From: Typhlomys cinereus
Taxonomy: Eukaryota; Chordata; Mammalia; Rodentia; Platacanthomyidae
Length of the DNA stretch: 64,000 nt
Direction: 5' to 3'
Assembly: GCA_023101885.1 (NCBI GenBank)
Contig: JALPQD010000137.1
Location: 3,934,071-3,998,070 of the forward strand
The position numbers were made by a program, and so were the translations under genes. The notes under the pieces are model-generated. The model was given only the letters and a program-made list of their open reading frames with translations, searched no databases and had not been told where the DNA came from. The first letter of the stretch is position 1; each line of letters opens with the position of its first letter. This document shows, in pieces, positions 22,084 through 35,389 of the stretch.

Positions 22084-22142
22084 GAAACAAGTTGGAGAAC
22101 CAGTGCATTGAAGTCCAGAAGAAAATTCCTGAGAGATACAAG
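22084..22142 (+). pseudogene. Broken KRAB-b exon of the second module
   Basis: It is homologous to 19031-19091: in frame it reads GNKLENQCIEVQKKIPERYK. The expected acceptor AG is AC (ATTTTAC), and the exon is 59 bp rather than 61, with a 2-bp loss just before the donor. Both changes would prevent a correct join to the finger exon. Confidence 0.7.
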
Positions 22143-22243
22143 GTAGAGCACAGATGGGAAAAATTTCTCACAGGAGTGTTAATGTGCCAAAAAATTTGAA
22201 GAACAAACAAAATTAGTAAAACTTTTACTTTATTTCTTTTTAG

Positions 22244-23504
<1,261 letters not shown>

Positions 23505-24480
23505 AAGGTTTTTTATTTCTTAAGTATCTTCAGCTCCATGAAAAAACTCACATTTTAGAAAAACCTTTCAAGTGTAACCCATGGGGTAAGTTCTTTAAAT
23601 GTGACAGTTCTCTCAATAGACATAAAGTACTCCATGCAGGAGAAAAGCCCTATGAATGCAAAGAGTGTGACAAGTCTTTTCTTTATCCCTGTTTGCTTCA
23701 AGTGCATCTCAGAACCCATACTGGGGAAAAGCCCTATGTATGTCGACAATGTGGGAAAGCCTTCAAGCGCAAGAGTTCCTTTCAAAGACATGAATCGATT
23801 CATGCTGGGGTAAAGCCTTATGTGTGTAAGGAATGTGGTACGTCTTTTCTTTAGTCCTATATGCTTCAAGTGCATGAAAGAATTCATACTGGAGAGAAGC
23901 CCTATGAGTGTAAGCAGTGTGAGAAAGTCTTCAAGCATCATAGCTCCTTTCAGAAGCATAAATCAGTTCATACCAGGCAAAAGCTTCATGAATGCGAACA
24001 GTGTGGCAAAGCCTTTCTTTATCCCTATTTACTTCAGAGACATGAAAGAACTCACGCTGGTGAGTTCGAATGTAAGCAAGAGGATACAGCTTTTAGCTGT
24101 CTCAGTGACCTTCAAGTTCTTGAAAAAATTCATACTGGAGAAAAACCCTAGGAATATGAATGATATAGTACAGTCTTTGGTAGCATAGTTTACTTCAATT
24201 GGAGAAGAGAATTCATCATGGAGGGAAAACCCCTATAAATATCGTGTGTTCAAAACCTTCAGATATGACTTCTCATTGGTTGTGTAAGACAGATTATACT
24301 CAAGTAAAACCTTGTGAAGATAAACCCTAAGATATCGCAGTTCCCTTTGGTACCTAAAAGAAGTACAAGGGAGTGAGCAATGTAAGCACTGTAAGCAAAG
24401 GCGATGAAGGTGAAGCCTTTGACAGCAGTTTTCACTCCAAGGCATACAGAAGTTTGTGTTTGGGCAGAACCCTATGAATG
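23505..24480 (+). pseudogene. Stranded 3' part of the zinc-finger exon
   Basis: It continues the same frame as 22450-23227. Fingers seen in order: one with a Cys-to-Trp change ([10 protein letters not shown]); two intact ([10 protein letters not shown]..., [10 protein letters not shown]...); one broken by TAG at 23852-23854 (CGTSFL then stop); two intact ([10 protein letters not shown]..., [10 protein letters not shown]...); one degenerate ([10 protein letters not shown]); then TGEKP and a stop (24149-24151). Degraded finger text continues to about 24480 and again after the next SINE (24822-24925). This half is unreachable from the upstream frame because of the SINE stop. Confidence 0.8.
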
Positions 24481-24532
24481 AACCAATGTGACAAGTGCTT
24501 TATGCTAATGTTCTCAAAATGACAAAAAGAAC

Positions 24533-24810
24533 TTTTTTTTTTTTTCAATTGTGTGTGTTTGTGTATGTGCACATGTGTACGTGTGTGTGTGTGTGTGTGT
24601 AGAACCACGCATGAATTTGGAAACCACCATGGACTACCTCCACCTCCTTGTTTACTATGTCCCAGGATTCACAGGCTCCACCTTACCAGGACCAAAAACG
24701 TAGACCGCCCTCACTTCCACCTGGTGTCTATACGTGGGGTCTAAGATCCGAACTCAGGGCTTTCCGCCTGCAAGGCAGAGGCTTAACCCCTGAGCCACCT
24801 CTCCAGCCCC
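24533..24810 (-). repeat. Young B2-superfamily SINE, antisense
   Basis: Complete copy flanked by the 11-bp duplication ACAAAAAGAAC (24522-24532 and 24811-24821). It sits in degraded finger sequence of the same exon. Confidence 0.9.
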
Positions 24811-24821
24811 ACAAAAAGAAC

Positions 24822-26648
24822 GTAACTCCAGTAAAACCCTCTGGGTGGAAACAATGTGGAGAAGCTACACACCCTTTGAGGGCATGGAGGAATTCATGGT
24901 GTGCCAAAAGCCCTTACAAGACCTAAGGAAACTAATGCACAGGAAAACTCCAGTGAATTGAATGTGTGAAAGCTTTGTGATTTTAGTTTCAAGTGTGTGA
25001 AAAAACATTGTGGGAATATTTAGTGAATGTAACAAAAAAGTGACGTATTTGTGTGTGTGTACATGTGTCCACACAAGAGATCATGGTTGGACCAAAATTG
25101 ACTCAAATGGAGACAAACTACCTGTGTAAGAGATGTGTGAAGACTGAAGATTTCAATGTCACTTGAAAACAAGATGAGTCCTAGAAAACTGGATGGAGTG
25201 TGGGAGTCCTCGAGGTCCCTCACATTTCAAAAATACCTTGTAGTCCACGGCAGAGACAGCACTTAGAAGAAGTATGGCCTTTTCACGGGAGCCTCAGCAG
25301 TTTGGGTAATAAAGGTCATTTTTAGTACTTTACAGTAAAATCCTGTAAATTTATGTCTATTGAACTGCAAATGAGTGTAATTGCTCAAAGTTTACACAAG
25401 TTTATGGAATGAGATGCATTGTAGTTCTTTGTTTAAGAAAGTTTGGAGGTTCAGGCATGTAATCACTGCTATTTGATTCATCAGGATCACAAGTTCAAGA
25501 CTTGCCTGAGCACTTAATATCATTCTCAAAATAAAAATGTGACTCTGTTCATAGCTTGGTGGCACATATTTTCCCAGTGTTAACAGACTGTTACGTTCAG
25601 TCCCCAATTCGGCCAGCACCAAGAACTCGGGAAAATATGAATAGCGAAGATGAACATACATTAACTTAGGATTGCCAGCCCATTAGATGGCTCATTTCAT
25701 CTCTCTGCCATCCTGACGGAATGTCTATCGCAACAGGAAGACACATGGACTTCTCTTTTCAGGTGGCTTTCCTGAAAGACTTATGTGAGTTCTTAAGAAA
25801 TTGTGACTTTTCAGAGTTAACACAATGGTTTGCTCCAAGAAAATGATGTGCTATGTTCATTCTTGTGTAATAATGTACAGTTTTTTTGAAGGATCTCTTG
25901 GAGGCCACCGATAGCTGAGGCATATTCCTACACTGAGTTATTTTTTCCGGGGGGGGGGATTTCTTGTTTTGTTTTGTTTTGTTTTGCCCTCTATTCTCTG
26001 CCTCACATGTACTTGGTAGTAGAGATTTTCCAGTTGCAATGTGTAGAATGAGACCTTCTGGTGCACAGTATGTGTTTGATGTAGTTTCATGACGCACAAT
26101 CGAACTCTAAGCACTAGTGCCCGTATTAATAGGTACTCTTGTTGTTTTCATAGTTTTGTACCTTTTGTTAAGATACTGTCGTTTGAATATCAGTATTTAG
26201 CCTAGGCTGAAGTTGAACTTGTGTCTTGGGTTGTGCTTGCCACCTCGAATACTGCCAACCATCCAAAAAAAAAAAAAAAAAAAGGAAACTATATTGATTG
26301 GATTGGCTGCCCTTAGATGCTTTTCTTCTGCCAGATGTAAATGTAAAGCAGAATGTTCAAGAATTGACTGTACAGCAGGCAATACTACATGAAGAAAGAA
26401 AGGAAGAAGTCTCGCATCAACCCAAGAGACCAGGTGTTACCATGACTTGGTAAATTTCAAACAGAGTTTAAAGTGAGTCACGTGACCAAAGACATATCTA
26501 TGCCTGCCAACCCCCTTTGTTAGTGCGCATCACTCACCTGGAAGGTTCCAGAACGAGGAGCCCAACCCACTGCATGGTGCATGCACATCCATTCTCCAAC
26601 TTCCAGATCAGCTGAGGTTTGGCCCTGCAGTGCCCTAGTAGGGAAACA
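24822..26648. other. Probable 3' flank of the zinc-finger gene; one B1-like remnant
   Basis: Degraded finger text to about 24925 (AAACAATGTGGAGAAGC, CATGGAGGAATTCATGG), then unique AT-rich sequence. 25430-25505 (GGAGGTTCAGGCATGTAATC, GATCACAAGTTCAAGACTTG) resembles an old B1. No further exon is recognisable. Confidence 0.5.
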
Positions 26649-26761
26649 ACGCAGGCCACCCCTGCTTCTGCCTGGTGTCTATACATGGGGTCTAGGATCT
26701 GAACTCAGGACCTTCTGTCTGCAAGGCAGAGGCTTAACCCCTGAGCTACCTCTCTAGCCCC
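26649..26761 (-). repeat. B2-superfamily SINE, antisense, 5' half only
   Basis: Only the GC-rich body and head (GGTGTCTATACATGGGGTC to GAGCTACCTCTCTAGCCCC). The tail half is missing, which is compatible with a recombined end. Confidence 0.75.
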
Positions 26762-27059
26762 TAGTTTTAGAATATTTGATAAAACTACTTTATGCAGTTT
26801 GAAATGAGAATCGAGAATGTTTGTGCTGCCAAGGTGCCCAAGTAGGCATCAGGAATGAGGTTATAGTCATAGGTTCCTTAGCTTCTGAGTGTTCTGTCTT
26901 TGTCTTTCTTTTTTGTTGTATTTTGACGAGTTTTTTCTTTTTCCCCTAAACTCTAGGTTGAGCTGTGAGATTTTTGTAGTCTGAATTTTCTTTCTTCTTA
27001 GTTGTTTTTCATTGTAAAATATTTTGCTCAGTGCTTTCAGATTAAATATGCAGTTTCCT

Positions 27060-27355
27060 GGGCTGGAGAGGTGGCTCAGGGGTTAAGCCTCCGCCTTGCA
27101 GGCGGAAGGTCCTGAGTTCGGATTCCAGATCCCACGTATAGACGCCGGGCGGAAGCGGGGGCGGCCTGCGCTTCTGGTCCTTGTAGGGCGGAGCCTGTGA
27201 ATCCCGGGGCAGAAAGAGGTGGAGGCGTCCATGGTGGTTCACGAATTCGTCCGTGGTTCTACACACACACAGACACACACGCGCGCACATACATACGCAC
27301 ACACGCACAATTGTATAAATAAATAAAAAAAAATTCTTAAAAAAAAATACTCTTA
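27060..27355 (+). repeat. Young B2-superfamily SINE, unit A only
   Basis: Complete sense copy flanked by AAATATGCAGTTTCCT (27044-27059 and about 27356-27371). Units B (about 37400) and C (about 53400) have this target once and no SINE. Confidence 0.95.
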
Positions 27356-27631
27356 AAATATGCAGTTTCCTAATGAAAGAGAGTATGATAGAAAAATAGG
27401 AGGGAAGGAGAGAGACAGAGAAACTGAGGGGTTAAGGGAGAGACAAGGTGGGTGCAGCCTTTGGGGCACAGGGAATGACAAGCTCCAGAAGCTGCCTCTT
27501 TGCTTCTCTCCTGTGGTCTCCAGAAGTGAATGTAGACCACTGCATTTGTGCTAAGGCCTCAGAGTGTCCTGTAGCGGGTCTTTCATGTCTTTGCTGTATT
27601 TTGTTTTTCATGTCTGTTTACCTTAAAAGCA

Positions 27632-27885
27632 CCTGGAGAGTGAGTGCATGGGTTAAAATCCTCTGCTTCCTAAGCAAAAGGGTGTGAATTTGAACCCCAG
27701 ATTCCATATAAAAACACAGGGAAAAAAGGGCAGTGGTTTGAATTTCTGGCCCTGGGAAATCTCAGAGCAAAATAACAAGTTAGAGGAATCCCAAGAAGAT
27801 TCCTAGATTCCTGAAGTCACCCTTAAGCTTCTGTAGGCACACTCACTAAATGCCATCTGATACACAAACACCCCCCTCCAAAAGT
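27632..27885 (+). repeat. Old B2-superfamily SINE, shared by units A, B and C
   Basis: Diverged sense copy (GGAGAGTGAGTGCATGGGTT, AATTTGAACCCCAGATTCC, GATTCCTGAAGTCACCCTT). It lies at the same place in unit B (37975-38240) and unit C (53706-53975), so it predates the duplications. Confidence 0.7.
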
Positions 27886-28052
27886 CCTTATTTTAGTATG
27901 TATCATGGAATTTAATGGCATTCGAGGTAATGTTCTTGTGGGTAGAGATGTGAGTGTGTTGCTGTGTTCCTGATCAAAACCCAGTTCCTGAGTGGGACTT
28001 ATTGTCTGAACGGTGCAGCTGGCATCAAATGTGTGTTATTTCCCACTCTCAG

Positions 28053-28140
28053 GGTTCTGCAGAACTAAACTCAGATCGATGTTCTCGTTAGAGTGTGGGT
28101 ATGGGTCAGGGAATGTCAGGCTCCTCATTCCAGATGCCGG
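28053..28140 (+). pseudogene. KRAB-B-like exon, unit A
   Basis: Acceptor TTTCCCACTCTCAG and donor GCCGG before GTCAGTG. In frame it reads like a KRAB-B box (C-R-T-K-L-R-S-M-F-S-L-E-C-G; compare family C-x-x-K-P-x-x-x-x-x-L-E-x-G). The 88-bp length is near the usual 90-96 bp. Unit B has K-P at the key pair; here it is K-L. With no KRAB-A exon upstream in this unit it is likely unused. Confidence 0.45.
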
Positions 28141-28276
28141 GTCAGTGAATGCACCTAAGAAAGGGTGTCCACAGGGGAGATGAGGTGACCCTTGGTCATT
28201 TAACCCTGTCCGGTGATGAGCACCTGCCCTCATGGATAGGTATTTGAGATTTTTTTTTCGTTGTACATTCTTACAG

Positions 28277-29090
<814 letters not shown>

Positions 29091-30190
29091 ACTGCAGGAA
29101 AAGGACTCTGGAGATCAGACCTCTTTATAAGGATGGTGTCTTACAAATCTGCAGAATACAGGGACTCTCCTGAAAGTTACAACTCAGGAAATATCAGGCA
29201 AATCAAGACATTTTTGGAATACATCAAACATTACACCGTTTTCCAAAGACCTCATATAATTGAGAGGTCATATTCATATACATAACACAGGAAGTTGAGA
29301 TTTTTATTTTTAGACATCTCTTAAAAATGTCTATATTAGGAGGAGCCCATCTCCTGGGAAACTGTAATTGGATCAAAATCCTATTATGGGCGGGAACATT
29401 CATTACCTTGTCGGATGGATAAAATGGAAAAGAATTGGTTGTCTTGGGCAGAGTGGCAAATGAGGACCCAGATCTTTCTGTGGATGTGGTGTGTTGGTCA
29501 CCCTGGCCCCTCATTTTGTGTGGACTCTCCTCCCAGGGTAATGGACTACCAAGAAACACGAGCTTCAATAAACTCCCTCCGGTCAATCCTTCATCTCCCG
29601 TGTCGTGCAACAATGGTGGGTGAGCAGCACAGTGGACAACAGAATCCACGCAGCCAGAGCTTTGCGATGGTTTGTGCTGCAGCCACAGGCGGGGGCAGCT
29701 TTGACCACACAGCACATTGCTTGTGACATAGCCACCGGGCAGAGCCTTAGCCCGGCTGTGTGAGAACATAGTGGTTTGCCACGACGCCATTCAGCTCATT
29801 TTGTACTGGAAGTTGGACTTGGACCGCGTGAATCCCAAAATGGGGAGACAAGGCCCCCTGTGTCTCTTGGAAGACCTCGTGTACTTCCCCTTCGAGTTAC
29901 TGATGTTCTAGTGTTCACGGCCTCATATGGGGGTCCCAGGATAGAGGTTAGGCACCCAGGTTTCTGTGGAAGCCTGCAGTCCTAAGGATGTCACAGCCTG
30001 CTTTCTCCAGGACCATGGTGGTTCAGCCCTCAGGATAGCTGAAGACCCTGTTAGCTCGCTGTGTTTTGCACATCTTGATCTTTGAAATCTTGTACCCAAC
30101 CTCTCACGGAGTGAGAAACGGCCATGTGCCTTACACATGATTGCGTGTCTTCCTAGCTATCAGCAGGTTGTTCAATTTTGTATTATCTTC
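29091..30190. other. 3' flank of unit A, paralogous to 43130-44860
   Basis: Non-coding. Blocks shared with unit B: GGAAAAGAATTGGT(T/C), (G/T)CTTGGGCAGAGT(G/A)GCAAATGAGGA, GAAAC(A/.)(C/T)GAGC(T/A)TCAATAAA, TTCATATACATAACACAGGAAGTTGAG. The ATCAATAAA-type motif may be an ancestral polyadenylation signal. Long antisense frames here are not conserved between the copies. Confidence 0.6.
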
Positions 30191-30201
30191 ATCAATTTAC
30201 T

Positions 30202-30224
30202 TGTGTGTGTGTGTGTGTGTGTGT
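30202..30224. repeat. (GT)n in a SINE remnant
   Basis: Short GT run followed by TTAGAGGGCAGTGTGCGCC and TGTGGAGGATCAAGGGTGA, the antisense SINE body (to about 30290). Confidence 0.7.
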
Positions 30225-30541
30225 TAGAGGGCAGTGTGCGCCTGTGGAGGATCAAGGGTGAGTTGAGGAATTGTCCTGAACTCATGTCTTGAGTGGTGGC
30301 CTCTTGTGCATTGCGTCATTGTATCGTGAGGTTCTGGTTCACCCTTCTTTCACGTGTATACATGTCTCAGCTTCAAGACCACCTAAAGAGTCATCGAAGA
30401 GCCTATGTTTGCTGTTGTCTAAACTTTAAGGGATGTAATTTCAGGCCTTTTCTATTCCCAATGGTGCAAGGCATTAGTTTGATGTATATATTCATTGTGT
30501 GGGTCTAATGTGTTGAGTGTTTTCTTAAGATGAATGGTCAA

Positions 30542-30763
30542 GGGCTGGAGAGATGGCTCAGTAGTTAAGACTGTCTTGCAAGAAGAAGGTCCAGAGTTTG
30601 GATCCCAGGTCCCAGTTAAATATGCCAGGCAGAAACATGGGTGGGCGGAACCTGGGAAATCTCCGACTGAAGGAAGAAGAAAATAGAAACAATAGAGTAT
30701 GATTCTTGAAGTCACCCTTGGTCTTCCACAGGGATGTACAGTGCCTTCTAACACATACACAAA
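30542..30763 (+). repeat. B2-superfamily SINE, sense, older
   Basis: Head GGGCTGGAGAGATGGCTCAG, body and tail ending AACACATACACAAA. Flanked by AGATGAATGGTCAA (ends 30541) and AGATGGATGTTCAA (from 30764). Confidence 0.9.
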
Positions 30764-30777
30764 AGATGGATGTTCAA

Positions 30778-31377
30778 TTTCAGTAAATGTCTCTAATGAC
30801 AACTTTGTATGGCAGTGCTTAGATCCTCACATCTGGGCAGCTATGGCAGCACCTGTGATTCCCACCCCAGAAGGTTGAGCTTGGGACCCGAGAGCTAGCT
30901 GGCCAGTGCATACTAATGTTTTTCCATGCATTGAACCTAGGGGGAGACAAGTAAGGTAGAAGAGCAGGTGAGGGTCTTGGTCTCCTTCCACATACACACC
31001 TGCATGCACCCCATACAACATACAAACAAGTCTTCATACTGAGCGAAAGTGATTCTTGCCTTTATGGTCTCCAGGAATCACCCTATGAGAATATGAAACA
31101 TTTAGAAGTATATGAAGCAAGTAAGCCACAGGAAAGTATAGTAATTCTGAAATTGTGAGCGTTTTAAACTAGCTATTACGGTTAGTGAGGTACATTTTAT
31201 AAAGTGCAATACTCAATTATTAAAAGAGATCACATGTAGTTTTCAACTAACAGGAAGCTATATACTTAATAAGATACCAGTAAAATACATCTATGAACAC
31301 TGAGCGATGTAATGGTGGAAATAACGATTTCAGAAGTGCTGGACAGATCTAAACACAAGAGTAGAGGAGTGGAATAG
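30778..31377. other. Intergenic, nothing recognised
   Basis: AT-rich sequence. A short SINE-like stretch may lie at 30820-31010. No gene. Confidence 0.4.
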
Positions 31378-31781
31378 TGCCGGGAGCCATAAAAAATGAC
31401 TCAAGTGACTGTCTTGAGTGCCTGCCTGTCTCTGTCTCTGTTTCCCCCATAGCTGAGCCCTTTGTCAGAGAAACAAGCAACCATCTGAGGTTTATCTCAT
31501 CTGCCATAACTACCTCATCCACCATAAAACCTTATCTACCATAAATACCTCAGTCTCCTAGCAACGTTTCCTGACTGGCCAAATGGTTCCCTGCCTAAAC
31601 CCCTGCCCTGGGAAGCCCCTTCCCCCCAAGAACTATATAAACCATTCTCTAGTTCAATAAAGTTAGAGCTTGATCGGAACTCTCGACTTGCTCTCATTCT
31701 TTGTGTCTCCTGTCCTTCATTTGTTCTCCCCCCTCCTAGGTTACCCGGTTCTCAGAGTGTCCCACAGGCTGGGGCAGAACA
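31378..31781 (+). mobile_element. Solo LTR, ERVK/IAP-like type
   Basis: 404 bp from TGCCGGGAGCCATAAAAAATG to GGGGCAGAACA (TG...CA). It has a TATA box (CTATATAAACC, about 31632), AATAAAG (about 31655) and the R-U5 text GAGCTTGATCGGAACTCTCG. The GGGAGCCAT start and short length fit class II rodent LTRs. There are no internal genes and no clear target duplication. Confidence 0.75.
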
Positions 31782-34420
31782 GAACCAAGCTTATCACTCT
31801 TGCTCAGGGTGACAAAGCTGTATGTCAAGGTCTGAATGGGAATTGTGCACCATGGCTCATGTCTTTAAACGTGGTCCCCCGCTTGCTGATGCACTTTGGC
31901 GTGCATTACTGGAGTGGCTTGGCTCAACCAGCCCTTTATTGTCTCTCCCTTGTATTTTTTTTCAGTTTTCCTCATTTGAGTGATAGTGTGTGTGCCAGGA
32001 CACATGGACAGAAGTCAGAGGACAACCTGTCTACCTGGAAGGCTTCTGGGTGTCAGACAAAAAGCAAGGGATGAAGCTGGACAGCTCTGTGGTCCACCTG
32101 GGGCCGTGACTCTTTTTGGGATCCATCATTATATTCTTGGGAGTCATTTCAGCCCATGCACACTAAACTAAACTGTGTGGCCAGATTCACAACAGTGCAT
32201 GTAGACACCAGAAGAACTGAGGAGCGAGGCAGGAATGCCAGACTCTGTCCAGGTTGCCCCTCTCAGCTCTTGGATCAGAGTGTGTCTTGTATGCACGTAT
32301 GTGTTGTTCCTGAGTTGACACCTGAACAGATCGGGTCTCTCCACCTAGGAATCAGAGAATTCCCACAAGCCCCCAGCGTTGAGCAAGCTGTGCCAATCCT
32401 CTAGGAGGGATAGAGGCCCAGCACAGAGAGGAACTTAGAATGGAGGCTGTCCACACTTCCTGTTGGGGGGGGGGGGACTCCAAGTGTCAGACTGCACACA
32501 GCCTTCAAAACACAAAGCCAGAAAGAATGAGTGAGTGAGTGAATGAATAAGGAAGTAAAACATTTGCTGTCTCAAGGGACTGATTTTAATATTTAGATTC
32601 TTGGTACTCCCTCCACATTTCTGACTTTGACACCTATCTGTTGTGGGGTCCCACCGCTCCAGAATTCATCACTCATCCGAGTCAGCTGTAACAAATGGGG
32701 AGGCTTTACCAGAGCTGATCTGGCCCCCACATCTATATTGGAATAAAGAGATTAAGAAAGGGGCTTTTACACACAACAGCTACAGTCCATGGAATGAGTG
32801 AGGCCGAGTAGCCAATGTAGAGGCAAGCAGGAAGCAAGCAGCCACAGAAGCTGATGTAGCTGTTACCAGAATTACCTTGCATGGACCAAATCCTGTTTTT
32901 ATATGTATATAGTACACAGTACATCTCCTGTTGTCTGCAGCTGCATGTAGCACACAGTGTTTATCCTGTGCTTACTAACTGCATACAGCGCACAATGCAT
33001 ATCCCGTTCTTGCAGTCACAGACTCGACATTTTAAGAGTAACCAGGCATTGTTTTAAGAAGTTGTAAAATGTCTTTTTTGAGAATGTTACAGGCCCTGGG
33101 GGTCTGGTTTAAGGAGGTCAGTTAACAATTTCCTATTCCATGCCATGTCTGTGGCACTATTTTAAATCAGATCACAACCCTGTCAGTTTTAACCTGAACT
33201 TGCTCAGAAGCATGCTTTGATATTTTCACACAGCTGTCTTCTAGTCTTTCTTTGTGCCCATGGGGAGGACAGAGTGTTTGGTCAGGTTTCTGCACAGCCT
33301 TGCCCATGGGTGGGACAGGGCTGAATCATGAGTTACTGGAATTTACTTCCAGCACCTTCTAGCAACGAGGAAACTCAGAGTGCCCCTGGTGCAAAACTGG
33401 TGGTCAGTATAGAGGATGCTTGAGCCAGGTGTCTGTGCCACCTGGCCGCTCTGAATGCACCAGACTGTAACAGTAGTGATACCAGGGTCTGAGGCTGGGA
33501 TTCAGATTTTGCTCATATATTGTAATGTGAATCTGGAAGATATCTCCAGTTCTTCAGGAAAGCTCTACGGGAGGCTCAAAGGAACACGAATCTCATGTTC
33601 AGTGTGAATTACATGGACATGCCCTCAATGTGAGCCGTGACTGCCTACAGTCAAATCTCGATTCCTGGTGGCAGAAAGCAGCTTTGTCTAGGGAAATCAA
33701 TGGGTGAATCCTGTCCTTTGTGGACATCGACACGGGCAGCTGCCTGCGTCAGTCATTTGCTGTCACTTTGGCAGTCTCGAAGACCAGCAAATGAGATTTG
33801 CCCCTCTCTCAGCAATTTCTATGCCTATGGTTGTGCAAATTCTTTTCCTGGTAAGTCTCCGCATACATTCATCTTTCCACCCCACACAGGAATTTCACAA
33901 CAAACCAAAGTAACAACTACAATGGGAATGAGGATTACGCCCGGAGGATAGGACCCAGGGTGTCTAAGGGCTACAACGTGGCTGCTTAGGTGGAACCCCA
34001 CCCCTCTCAACTAATTTTCCTCAGCCTATATGTAACCTAGGATTCCTCCCAGATCTCTAGGCCCTGAGAATGGGTAAAATTAGGGTGGCATCACTTACTT
34101 GTCCATCATTCACCTCTCTGAAGAGGCTAGTGGGTAACAGCTGCATTGCTGGTGTCTCAAAGATGGTCCTTGTTTGGACTACATGTTACAATGGTGTGGT
34201 GAGATCCCTGGAATTGGGATTTCGGTTTAACTCTTCTGCCACATCAAGAGTATCTAAGAATCAGCTGTAATCAACCCTGTGTTTTCCCGAAAATGTTTGC
34301 TTCCATATATGTATAGTGTCCATTTTTATTTACTAGATGCTATATTTAGGCATTGCATTTATTTATCTAGTTTTTAATGATTACTTATGTGATGGTGAAT
34401 GTATAGGAGAAAGGAGAGGA
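31782..34420. other. Intergenic, degraded repeats
   Basis: A B3-like antisense remnant at about 32005-32060 (AGAAGTCAGAGGACAACCTG), a poly-G run at 32466, and an imperfect tandem repeat at 32910-33020. No gene is supported. Confidence 0.4.
32905..33022. repeat. Imperfect tandem repeat, about 38-40 bp, three units
   Basis: The three units each run from a (G/C)(T/C)ACACA(G/A)T start through a TCCTGT/TCCCGT core to a TGCAG or CTGCAT end, with substantial divergence. Confidence 0.5.
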
Positions 34421-34424
34421 CTTT

Positions 34425-34720
34425 CTGAACTGAGGGTTGTTGCAAAGAAATGATATCAAATAATGAACTAAATAAGCAAGGCTTATTTACCTCAGATCCG
34501 AGGGCACTGGCAAAGTTAACAGGCCGAGAGTACTCCAGACAAGTGGCTGAAGCTTTTTATCCCTTGTGTGGGAAGTGGGGAGTGGAATGACTCTCCTCAT
34601 TGGCTGAAGTGCACTTTTACAATCTTATTTTAATATTTTGGATGCAAAGAAGACAAAAGAAAGGGGGCAGTGACTTCATACTCTGCCTGAGATAAAGCTT
34701 AATTTAAAGCACGTTTTTTT
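34425..34720 (-). mobile_element. Possible LTR remnant
   Basis: On the minus strand there is a CCAAT-like CAGCCAATGAGG, then a TATA-like GGGATAAAAAGC, then AAATAAGCC, in LTR-like order and spacing. No second copy lies in the window to set borders. The call is tentative. Confidence 0.3.
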
Positions 34721-35330
34721 ACACTTCAAGTTTTCATTATCTCAATTGGTAATACTACATATTTAATAAATTCCCAAAATGTAGAAAATTAACTTAAAAG
34801 TTTAACAGTAATCAAGGAAAACAATTTCTAAAATGAAACTAAAAAGGAAAAGTTTCAGTAATTTATTTATTTCCCACTTATATCCAATAAATTTAAAATT
34901 AAACTGCCAAGCTGAAGTTCCCGGGGGAGAGGGGGTGTCAATTCATCAATGTCATCCTAGCTGAATTGCCTTTCACAGGTCTGCATTACACCGTCATTGC
35001 TAGTATTGACAGCAGTGCACCTGAATTCCCCAATGTGTCTTGAAGCCACCCAGGGAAAACCAGGTGTCCAGAGCAACATAATTATATTTTCAGATGATTT
35101 TATGAATTGTCTTCATCTCTTCATCCAGGGTACAAATCCGAATTTCACGAATTCTTTGGCTATGATCCACAGTTGCTGCTGATATATCGCGGGCATCAGT
35201 CATGCAGATGCCAAGCATCTATACTTGATGGAGGCTGCGTTTCAGGAAACACTTGACCCTCCTGGCTTTAACATCAGGATCTTATACTTTGCCTCTTTTT
35301 TTGCTCTCAAATTCTTGGAGGACTCACGCG
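34721..35330. other. AT-rich flank upstream of the unit B CpG island
   Basis: No exon or clear repeat is recognised. Confidence 0.4.
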
Positions 35331-35389
35331 AATAGACGCATGGCACTTCTGAGCATTTCCGACACTTAAGCCCTGCGGGGTTCTGGGAC

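Larger units (their letters stand above)
26762..28052 (+). other. Unit A intron, paralogous to units B and C
   Basis: Blocks shared with unit B (37125-38893) and unit C (51860-54167): GAATGAGGTTATAG, TATGCAGTTTCCTAATGAAAGAGA, GGGGCACAGGG...AATGACAAGCTCCAGAAG, and GAATTTAATGGCATTCGAGG. This supports duplication of a whole zinc-finger gene. No promoter or KRAB-A exon precedes unit A, so it is headless. Confidence 0.7.

Noticed and set aside
29224..29790. Minus-strand open frame of 188 codons
   Set aside because: The paralogous sequence at 43.3-44.4 kb does not keep the frame, and no domain is visible.
31378..31781. Search for retroviral gag/pol/env next to the LTRs
   Set aside because: Neither this nor the other LTRs is followed by a primer-binding site or coding remnants. 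They are treated as solo LTRs.
32466..32476. Poly-G runs (also 25951, 61414) considered as G-quadruplex signals
   Set aside because: Single homopolymer runs without the four-tract pattern; possibly sequencing-sensitive.
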